A stretch of DNA of 16,931 bases from an uncultured Eubacteriales bacterium (lineage in GTDB: Bacteria > Bacillota > Clostridia > Oscillospirales > CAG-272), in assembly GCA_934401725.1 (NCBI GenBank), contig CAKRSS010000041.1, forward strand, positions 1 through 16,931, given 5' to 3'. The position numbers and the translations under genes were made by a program. Positions 7,267 to 12,629 of the stretch are shown one piece after another; positions within the stretch are counted from its first letter, which is position 1, and every line of letters starts with the position of its first letter. The notes under the pieces were generated by a model. The model worked only from the letters and a program-made list of their open reading frames with translations, did no database searches and was not told the DNA's origin.

Positions 7267-7304
7267 AAAAAAGAAGCCCCGCAGGGCAAACGTTGCCCCG
7301 CGGG
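7267..7304 (-). terminator. Terminator of the GH27-zinc protein-dgoK operon
   Basis: On the minus strand, arms at 7304-7293 and 7289-7278 pair over 12 positions with one G-U pair around a 3-base loop. CTTCTTTTTT follows. On the plus strand the G-U becomes an A-C mismatch, so the hairpin suits the minus strand. It is about 78 bp beyond the dgoK stop. Confidence 0.85.
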
Positions 7305-7307
7305 ACC

Positions 7308-7359
7308 TTAAGGCATCACCGCGCAATTGCACCATCGGTATTACGCTGTGGTGCCTTAA
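7308..7359. repeat. 52-bp MITE-like palindromic element
   Basis: Ends TTAAGGCATCACCGCG and, inverted, TTAAGGCACCACAGCG form a 16-position stem around an ~20-base centre containing GCAATTGC. A related sequence with the same centre lies inverted at 13868-13915, and another end lies at 13995-14015. This suggests a small mobile or formerly mobile palindromic family. Confidence 0.75.
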
Positions 7360-7381
7360 ATCAATTAAAACTTATTCCAAA

Positions 7382-8365
7382 TCACTTTGCCTTAAACATC
7401 TCATACACCGCCATAGCTCCGCGGCTCGGGGCGAGGTGCGCGACCTCGTCCGAGATTTCGATGGGGTGAGGTACGCCTGCGTGCTCAAGAAGCAGCGCGA
7501 ATACGTGCCGCAGTGGATTGCCTCCGCCGACCACCAGCCGACGCTCCGTCCCGCAGACGCCGAATACCGACATTATGTCGTCCTTCAGCAGCGCGCCGAC
7601 GAAGAAATTGGCCGCCGTGTCCTCGTCCCAGCCCGCAAACAGCCGCCCCGTCCGCGCTTTGACAAGCGATGGGGAAACACCGTGCCCGACCGCGTAGTCA
7701 AAGCCGCGGTAGAGGTACTCTGGAATGATTTTGCGGATAACAGGCTGCGGCAGCGCGCTGCGCAGCATGGTGTGCCCCGAGATCGCCGCGATAAACTCGC
7801 CGCAGATGCCGGTGCGGATGGAGGTTATGCGACCTTTTCCGTCGACCTCCATGACCTTGTTGTGCGAGCCCGGCAGCGTGATGACAAAATCGCCCGTAAG
7901 CCCGAGCAGCGACATTATGCCGTAGGTCTCGCAGTCCTCGCCGCTCATGGACTCGAGCACGTCGATGATTTTCATGACGTCCGTCTCGCCCGGAGCCGGG
8001 AGCGTCTTGATGCCGGGGATGAAAAGTATGGGCAGCGGCGTCACATCGGGCATGTGCGTCATGCGCGCGGCGGTCACGGTCTCTTTTATGCCGACCGGCG
8101 CTACCGCGTGCGGGATGGGGAAGATGCCGACGTCCGACGCCAGCGTCCCCGAGCACACGACGGCCTCAACGCGGCTCTCGTCGACGCCCGCCTTGTCAAG
8201 CAGCTCGCGCAGTGAGTCGCGCAAAGCCTCGCGCAGAAACGTGTCCGAGCCGGTGAAGGCGGTGTTGCGGCACCCGGCGGTGCGCTTGACCTCGCATAGC
8301 AGCTGCTCTCCATCAAACAGACGGCAGCGCATGTTCGTCGTGCCGCAATCAACAGTTATCAGCAT
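7382..8365 (-). CDS. dgoK: 2-dehydro-3-deoxygalactonokinase family protein (DgoK-like)
   Basis: 327-residue sugar kinase of the DgoK family, which phosphorylates 2-dehydro-3-deoxy-D-galactonate with ATP in the De Ley-Doudoroff route of galactose/galactonate breakdown. Visible motifs are the N-terminal phosphate loop DCGTTN (residues 6-11), the SGTLASDVG segment (72-80), LPGSHNK (164-170) and RTGICGE (184-190). The last two correspond to the family's PGTHSKW and TGE blocks, and VVGGGNPL is near the C-terminus. Length is normal. AAAGGA precedes the ATG by 7 bases and lies inside the end of the upstream zinc-protein gene, which it overlaps by 17 bp. It is the last gene of the GH27 operon. The partner dehydratase and aldolase are not in the window, so the exact substrate is an inference. 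Confidence 0.87.
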   Translation of the reverse strand: MLITVDCGTTNMRCRLFDGEQLLCEVKRTAGCRNTAFTGSDTFLREALRDSLRELLDKAGVDESRVEAVVCSGTLASDVGIFPIPHAVAPVGIKETVTAARMTHMPDVTPLPILFIPGIKTLPAPGETDVMKIIDVLESMSGEDCETYGIMSLLGLTGDFVITLPGSHNKVMEVDGKGRITSIRTGICGEFIAAISGHTMLRSALPQPVIRKIIPEYLYRGFDYAVGHGVSPSLVKARTGRLFAGWDEDTAANFFVGALLKDDIMSVFGVCGTERRLVVGGGNPLRHVFALLLEHAGVPHPIEISDEVAHLAPSRGAMAVYEMFKAK

Positions 8366-8585
8366 TGTTTTGTCCTTTCAGGCATTCGGCCGGAGTGAAT
8401 AACTGACATCCCGCCGCACGGAAGCGCTCCATCATGGTGCGAAGCCGGTCAGGCGTCGCTCCCATGCGCGCGGCAAGGCAGTCTATGCAGAAATATTCGG
8501 TGATATTGTGCCCCAACAGCTTTATCGACAGCCCCTCCTCGTCGGGATGAAGCGGCCGTCCGCAGGTGTGGCAGTTGTTTGTCAT
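8349..8585 (-). CDS. Small zinc-ribbon protein of unknown function
   Basis: 78-residue soluble protein with two CxxC pairs, C5/C8 and C33/C36, separated by 24 residues: a compact four-cysteine zinc-binding fold. The second half (residues 42-67) looks helical, MGATPDRLRTMMERFRAAGCQLF. I recall similar short proteins annotated only as hypothetical or zinc-ribbon proteins in Clostridia, but I do not recognise a function. It overlaps the GH27 stop by 4 bases (ATGA at 8582-8585) and the dgoK start by 17 bp. All three genes are therefore translated as a tightly coupled unit, which suggests a role with the kinase or in regulating the sugar pathway. No DNA-binding or enzymatic motif is visible. Confidence 0.82.
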   Translation of the reverse strand: MTNNCHTCGRPLHPDEEGLSIKLLGHNITEYFCIDCLAARMGATPDRLRTMMERFRAAGCQLFTPAECLKGQNNADNC

Positions 8586-9712
8586 AATGTGATGAGCTTG
8601 GCGCGGAAGACGCGTACGCCGTGCGCCGGAACGATGAGGCGCATGTCGTCGCGACGGATGCCGATGTGCTCGCCGCTCATGACGTCGGTCAGGTCGACGC
8701 CCACGCCCGAGGAGTAGGGCACTCCGAGATCGGCGAATGGCAGCTCAAGCCGACGGTCGGCGTCCTTGAGATTGAAGAAGGCCAGCGCGAACTCGCCGCC
8801 GGACAGCAGCTTTATTATAATGGGGAAATCCTTCGTCGCGCCGTTGACCTGGTAGGCAGGACGGCACTCGGGATCCTGATTTATGCGGATGAGCCCGCGG
8901 TTCTGAAGCAGCTCGCGGCTGCGGTCGTCGAGCGAGCGGATATCGCCGCCCATCATAAGCGGCGAGCTTGCCATGCACCAGAAGACGAACTCGGTCACGT
9001 ACTCGTCGGGCGTGGTGCAGTTCTCAAGGCCGACGTTTCCGCGGCCGTTCATGCCGACGGTCAGCATGTCGAGGTCGTTGAAGCAGCCCGCGGCGTTTGC
9101 GTTGAGGTTGGGCAGCTGCGAGGTCAGAATGTCGGCCATGGAGGCGTAGGAGTCGTTTATATCGTGGGTGGAACGGTACATGTGCGCACCGATGGAGCGC
9201 ATCCAGTTCCAGGGCTCGCCGCGACCCCAGTTGCAGCCCGAGAAAATTATGTCTCGGCCGGTGGAGCGTAGCGCCATGCTCATGGTGAGGTAGCGGTTTT
9301 TGTTATTGGCGTAGTTTGGGAAGTTACAGAAGTCGTATTTGAGCAGGTCGACGCCCCACTCGGCGAAGGTGCGCGCGTCCTCGTATTCGTGGTCGAAGCT
9401 GGAGGGGTAGCCTGCGCAGGTGCGCACACCGGCGCAGGAGTACATGCCGAACTTGAGTCCCTTTGAGTGTATGTAGTCGGCCAGCGCCTTCATTCCGTGC
9501 GGGAATTTGACGGGATCGGGCACCAGACGGCCGGTGGTGTAGTCGCGCTCCTTGAGCGACCAGCAGTCGTCGATGACGACGTACTCGTATCCGGCGTCGC
9601 GGTAGCCGAGCTCGATCATAGCGTCCGCGGTCTGGCGGATGAGCTCGTCGTTTATATCGTTTCCGAAGGTATTCCAGGTGTTCCAACCCATAGGGGGTGT
9701 CTGTGCAATCAT
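8582..9712 (-). CDS. GH27 alpha-galactosidase
   Basis: 376-residue glycoside hydrolase family 27 enzyme (clan GH-D), which releases alpha-linked galactose (or N-acetylgalactosamine) with retention of configuration. It opens with the family signature PPMGWNTWNTFG (residues 6-17). Further motifs are YVVIDDCW (44-51), GLKFGMYSCAG (85-95) and LLKYDFC (123-129) with the nucleophile D127. The segment YRSTHDI (179-185) carries the acid/base D184. A beta-rich C-terminal domain follows from about residue 290. There is no signal peptide, so it acts in the cytoplasm on imported oligosaccharides. AAGGAG lies 7 bases before the ATG. It is the first gene of the operon, behind a strong promoter whose spacer carries a palindrome. 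The divergent binding lipoprotein may bring in its substrate. Confidence 0.93.
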   Translation of the reverse strand: MIAQTPPMGWNTWNTFGNDINDELIRQTADAMIELGYRDAGYEYVVIDDCWSLKERDYTTGRLVPDPVKFPHGMKALADYIHSKGLKFGMYSCAGVRTCAGYPSSFDHEYEDARTFAEWGVDLLKYDFCNFPNYANNKNRYLTMSMALRSTGRDIIFSGCNWGRGEPWNWMRSIGAHMYRSTHDINDSYASMADILTSQLPNLNANAAGCFNDLDMLTVGMNGRGNVGLENCTTPDEYVTEFVFWCMASSPLMMGGDIRSLDDRSRELLQNRGLIRINQDPECRPAYQVNGATKDFPIIIKLLSGGEFALAFFNLKDADRRLELPFADLGVPYSSGVGVDLTDVMSGEHIGIRRDDMRLIVPAHGVRVFRAKLITL

Positions 9713-9774
9713 TGTTTTTCTCCTTATGAATATTCATTTTACCGGCGCGCGAGCCTCGCGCACCTCCCGGGTTT

Positions 9775-9803
9775 AGTATAAACCAGTGTCTGGTATTTGT
9801 CAA
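9775..9803 (-). promoter_or_regulatory. Sigma-A promoter of the GH27 operon
   Basis: On the minus strand: TTGACA (9803-9798), 17-bp spacer, TATACT (9780-9775), about 63 bp before the ATG. The leader also contains a short GCGCGA/TCGCGC hairpin near 9746-9760. Confidence 0.85.
9782..9794. promoter_or_regulatory. Possible operator in the GH27 promoter spacer
   Basis: An inverted repeat ACCAG-TGT-CTGGT occupies the spacer between the -35 and -10 boxes. A repressor bound here would block RNA polymerase, as expected for sugar-inducible control. No regulator gene is next to it, so the protein that might bind is unknown. Confidence 0.45.
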
Positions 9804-9870
9804 GTGCGCGGGGAGGTTTTTGTGATGATTTTTGTGCGTGGAGGGAGAACAGGAAATTTTGACAAAAACA

Positions 9871-9899
9871 TTGACACTGACTGCGCGGCATGGTAAAAT
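9871..9899 (+). promoter_or_regulatory. Sigma-A promoter of the sugar-binding lipoprotein gene
   Basis: TTGACA (9871-9876), 17-bp spacer, TAAAAT (9894-9899), 35 bp before the ATG at 9935. AAAGGA at 9921-9926 is the ribosome site. Confidence 0.85.
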
Positions 9900-9934
9900 G
9901 AAGTCGGATACCAAACTGAGAAAGGAATACAGCT

Positions 9935-11431
9935 ATGAAAAACGCAATCCGTGTTATGTCCCTGCTGCTTGCACTGCTCACTCTGGTCTGCATTGCCGTC
10001 TCCTGCTCCACGAGCGGTGACGACACCGCGGGCACCACCGCCGGAAACACGACGCAAAACACGTCCGCGACGTCCGAGACGAGCGCGCCGGGGCACCCGA
10101 AAGATATTGATTTCAAAGGCGCGCCCGTCCGCATACTCAGCCGCGACAACCCCGGCGTGAGTGACGAGATGGGCGTCGAGGACATAATCGGCGACACCAT
10201 CAACGACGCAATCTTTGACCGCAATCTCACAACCGAGGATCGTCTCGGCGTCAAGATCAGCAACACCAAGCTGGCGGGCGGCAATTACGTTGTCACCGAA
10301 AAGCTGCGCAACCTCGTCGGCGCGCAGACGGACGACTTCGACGTTATCGCGAACAGCTGCTATTCAACCATAATGTACTCCTCCGAGGGGCTGTTCCACG
10401 ATCTTTACGATCTCGAATACCTCGACCTCGACCGACCCTACTGGTCGCAGGGCTTCAACAAGGCGGCTTCCTTCGGCAATCACCAGTACGTCTGCGCCGG
10501 TGCCGTCGGGATTTCATTTTACAGGTACATGTTTGTCACAGTGTTCTCCCAAAGCATGCTTGCGCAGTTCGGCGTGGAGAACCTTTATGACGTCGTAAGC
10601 TCTGGCAAGTGGACGCTCGAATATCAGGCTGCTGTTGCGTCAAGGATGTACAACGACCTCAACGGCAACGGAGAGCAGGACGCCGACGATTGCTACGGCT
10701 TTCTCTCGGGCCCCATGGCCTACGTCGACCCCTACTGGTCGGCCTGCAAGCTGGATATTCTCACCAAGGACAACGACAACCGCTATGTTTACTCGCTGAA
10801 CGTCGAGCGCGTGACCTCCGCCATGGACAAGGTGCTCGATCTTTACTACAAGTGCGGCGGCTCCTACATATACCCTGCCGTTTCGGACGCGGCCGACCAG
10901 GAAAGCATTGCCGGTCACTTTGCCGACGGCCGCGCGGGCATGTGTACGCTGAGGCTGCTTGCGGTCGAGTCGCAGACGCTGCGCAACATGAGCGATGTCT
11001 ACGGCATAGTGCCTGTTCCCAAGCTCGACGAGTCGCAGGACGGCTACGAGACCTATGTCCACGATCAGTTCACCTGCATGGCGGTTCCGTCGACGGTGCC
11101 GGACGACCGGCTCGAGCTTGTCGGCGTATTTCTCGAGGTTTTCGCATCGGAAAGTAACCGCGAGGTCGTCCCTGCCTACTACGAGGTGGCGCTCAAGAGC
11201 AAGTATCTGAACGACCCCGAGGCCTGCAAGATGCTCGACCTGATATACGAGAACGTGTACATTGACGCCGGTGTGCTTTACACCAAGTCGCTGAACTCGG
11301 TTCACCAGCAGCTGCGCACCATCGTCAAGAGCAAGTCCAACAACACCGCGACGGTGTTTCGGACGCTCAGCCGCATCATCCCGGCCCGCCTAGATGCAGT
11401 CATGGCGGGGCTTGACAAGCTGGGGAAGTGA
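9935..11431 (+). CDS. Extracellular solute-binding lipoprotein (family 1, sugar type)
   Basis: 498-residue lipoprotein. The signal peptide is a basic MKNAIR start, a hydrophobic core (residues 7-22) and a lipobox AVSC with the lipidated C24. A low-complexity Thr/Ser/Asn linker (25-52) follows. The rest resembles large clostridial ABC solute-binding proteins of family 1. The segment DLNGNGEQDADD (241-252) matches the calcium-binding loop (DxNxNGxxDxxD) often seen in this group. It should capture an oligosaccharide outside the cell and deliver it to an ABC importer. No permease or ATPase gene accompanies it, which is unusual; the gene stands alone and ends 46 bp before a terminator. Its position, divergent from the alpha-galactosidase operon, hints at an alpha-galactoside ligand. 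Confidence 0.87.
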   Translation: MKNAIRVMSLLLALLTLVCIAVSCSTSGDDTAGTTAGNTTQNTSATSETSAPGHPKDIDFKGAPVRILSRDNPGVSDEMGVEDIIGDTINDAIFDRNLTTEDRLGVKISNTKLAGGNYVVTEKLRNLVGAQTDDFDVIANSCYSTIMYSSEGLFHDLYDLEYLDLDRPYWSQGFNKAASFGNHQYVCAGAVGISFYRYMFVTVFSQSMLAQFGVENLYDVVSSGKWTLEYQAAVASRMYNDLNGNGEQDADDCYGFLSGPMAYVDPYWSACKLDILTKDNDNRYVYSLNVERVTSAMDKVLDLYYKCGGSYIYPAVSDAADQESIAGHFADGRAGMCTLRLLAVESQTLRNMSDVYGIVPVPKLDESQDGYETYVHDQFTCMAVPSTVPDDRLELVGVFLEVFASESNREVVPAYYEVALKSKYLNDPEACKMLDLIYENVYIDAGVLYTKSLNSVHQQLRTIVKSKSNNTATVFRTLSRIIPARLDAVMAGLDKLGK

Positions 11432-11476
11432 GGAAGTCGCGCTGCGCGGGGACGTAGTTAATTGAGGCTTAGGTTT

Positions 11477-11515
11477 GCGGTTTCCGCAGGGGTGACCTGC
11501 GGGAGCCGCTTTTTT
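11477..11515 (+). terminator. Head hairpin of repeat copy 3; terminator of the lipoprotein gene
   Basis: Arms GCGGTTTCCGCAGG (11477-11490) and CCTGCGGGAGCCGC (11496-11509), 5-base loop, then TTTTTT. It starts 46 bp after the lipoprotein stop. Both arms are identical to those at 7014-7047, although the loop differs. Confidence 0.9.
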
Positions 11516-11642
11516 GTGGGAGGGGGGCGTATTGCATATGCCTGTATGCTGAAAAGTTAGTTTTAGCCTTGGCAGACTGCCGCCGTGGCCGGCCTCCGAC
11601 GTGTTCGAAGTGTACTTTTCTGCTATGCGGCAGAGAAAGAAC

Positions 11643-11673
11643 AATTTGATTATGCCTTCGGCATAATCAAATT
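11643..11673. repeat. Perfect 14-bp palindrome inserted in repeat copy 3
   Basis: Arms AATTTGATTATGCC and GGCATAATCAAATT around a TTC loop. It interrupts the segment that is continuous in copies 1 and 4 (between the GGGGGCGAACC hairpin and the GTACTTTTCTG hairpin). It is AT-rich in a GC-rich surrounding. Confidence 0.75.
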
Positions 11674-11685
11674 CAAGAGAACGCA

Positions 11686-11722
11686 CCCAAGGGGGGCGAA
11701 CCTACGGTTCGCCCCCCTTGGG
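11686..11722. repeat. Perfect 17-bp hairpin in repeat copy 3
   Basis: Arms 11686-11702 (ending GGGGGGCGAACC) and 11706-11722 pair perfectly around a 3-base loop. Homologous hairpins at 351-383 and about 12215-12245 keep the GCGAACC-loop core and are slightly less perfect. Confidence 0.8.
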
Positions 11723-12255
11723 GATCCCCCCACTCCCGTGGGGATGGCTTAAGGGAGCGTTCTCACCCTCATTGGCGCACGGCACCGGCGCGCCTCGGTC
11801 AGAATCGCTCTACCGCGCCTTTGCTAAAATGCATCCTGTCCCCCGTTGTACGTTTTCCGGGGGACTCGCTAAACCGTTTTTACACAGGCAAAGTAGCTTG
11901 GTTGATGGCGGGCGGAAAATGGGGCTTCCGGGGCTCGGCGTGCGCTCAACTTTAGCCGCTTTTCTGCAAAAAACTAACCCCTTCAAGCATTTCACACCCA
12001 TCTTCATCACTGTAAGCTGCCATCCGCACGCACGCACTGGTCGACCTCGAAATACGTCCCTATAAGTTTAGAACAAACGCCTTCAGAACCCCTCCGGCGA
12101 GTCCGAGCGGGGACAGGGCGTGCGTCACCGAAAGGCGTGATGCCGGCACCGTGCGTGCAATGAGGCCACTGCCCGCCACCGCCAATCCATGACGGGAGTG
12201 GGGGAGTCCAGAGGGGGCGAACCGTAGGTTAGCCCTCTCTGGGGCGACTCTTTTG

Positions 12256-12284
12256 GTACTTTTCTGCTCGCGGCAGAAAAGTAC
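12256..12284. repeat. Conserved 12-bp hairpin inside repeat copy 4
   Basis: Arms GTACTTTTCTGC (12256-12267) and GCAGAAAAGTAC (12273-12284), perfect, with loop TCGCG. It is homologous to 396-425 and 7115-7143. Confidence 0.8.
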
Positions 12285-12534
12285 ACTTCTCCACCGTCGG
12301 TGGCCTTCACGGCGTGCGCCTGCCAAGGCTAAAGAACTCATTTTTCAAAATCGCTTCCCGCCGACGTTCGGCGAGTACACTTCTCCACCGTCGGTGGCCT
12401 CCACGGCGAGAGCCCGCCAAGGCTAAAGAACTTATTTTTAAAAAATCGCTTTCCGCCGACGCTCGGCGAGTACACTTCTCCACCGTCGGTGGCCTCCACG
12501 GCGTGCGCCTGCCAAGGCCAAAGAACTATTTATA
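12280..12534 (-). repeat. Three ~95-bp tandem units of the mosaic repeat
   Basis: Units start with AGTACACTTCTCC at 12280, 12374 and 12469 (periods 94 and 95). Each carries CCACCGTCGGTGG, GCCAAGG and AAAGAACT. The first two end in a partial hairpin (CGCCGACG.TCGGCG) corresponding to half of the head hairpin, and the third runs into the complete head hairpin. Confidence 0.85.
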
Positions 12535-12536
12535 AG

Positions 12537-12573
12537 AAAAGCGGCTTCCGCCGAGCTTATCGGCGGAAACCGC
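12537..12573 (-). terminator. Head hairpin of repeat copy 4; terminator of the methyltransferase gene
   Basis: On the minus strand: arm GCGGTTTCCGCCGA, loop TAAGC, arm TCGGCGGAAGCCGC, then TTTTC. It is a 14-bp stem with one G-U pair. That pair is an A-C mismatch on the plus strand, so the structure suits the minus strand. The inner stem differs from copies 1-3 by compensated changes. Confidence 0.8.
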
Positions 12574-12629
12574 AAAAAACGTTTTAATTAGCATATGGGC
12601 ATATGCATTACGCCTCACCTCACACCCCA

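Larger units (their letters stand above)
6979..7381. other. Convergent intergenic region with three hairpin elements
   Basis: This 403-bp gap between the DUF1854 gene (plus) and dgoK (minus) has no believable gene. It holds a plus-strand head terminator (7014-7052), a short copy of the mosaic repeat (to about 7245), a minus-strand terminator for dgoK (7267-7304) and a 52-bp palindromic element (7308-7359). Confidence 0.8.
11477..11870 (+). repeat. Mosaic intergenic repeat, copy 3
   Basis: Read in reverse complement this stretch aligns with copy 1. It has the CAATGAGGGTGA block, GGGAGTGGGGG, the GGGGGCGAACC hairpin, AAAAGTACACTTCGA, and CCACGGCGGCAG followed by GCCAAGGCTAAA, then the head hairpin. 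It has only one of the ~95-bp units and a 28-base palindrome (11643-11673) that the others lack. The right boundary with copy 4 is approximate. Confidence 0.75.
11871..12573 (-). repeat. Mosaic intergenic repeat, copy 4
   Basis: Full-length homologue of copy 1, with many runs of over 20 identical bases, such as around 12013-12040, 12091-12121 and 12193-12230. It contains the conserved hairpin at 12256-12284 and three ~95-bp tandem units, against two in copy 1. On the minus strand it begins with the head hairpin at 12541-12573, about 57 bp beyond the stop of the methyltransferase gene. No open frame in it has coding support. Confidence 0.85.
11432..12629. other. Long convergent intergenic region made of repeats
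   Basis: About 1.2 kb between the lipoprotein gene (plus) and the methyltransferase gene (minus), with no supported gene. It is accounted for by two mosaic repeat copies lying tail to tail. A 17-base segment GGCGTATTGCATATGCC at 11526-11542 recurs inverted, with one change, at 12598-12614 and again at 644-660. Confidence 0.8.

Noticed and set aside
7067..8215. 382-codon plus-strand open frame across the repeat and antisense to dgoK
   Set aside because: It joins repeat DNA to the antisense of a well-supported gene. It has no recognisable domain and a composition rich in Arg and Ala typical of shadow frames.
12280..12534. CRISPR-like array
   Set aside because: The repeat unit is about 95 bp and almost contiguous, without unique spacers of even length, and there are no cas genes.
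11432..12629. Remnant of a group II intron or an insertion sequence
   Set aside because: Position after terminator hairpins recalls group IIC introns. However, no reverse transcriptase, no recognisable domain V and no transposase fragment could be seen, and the hairpin itself belongs to the repeat.
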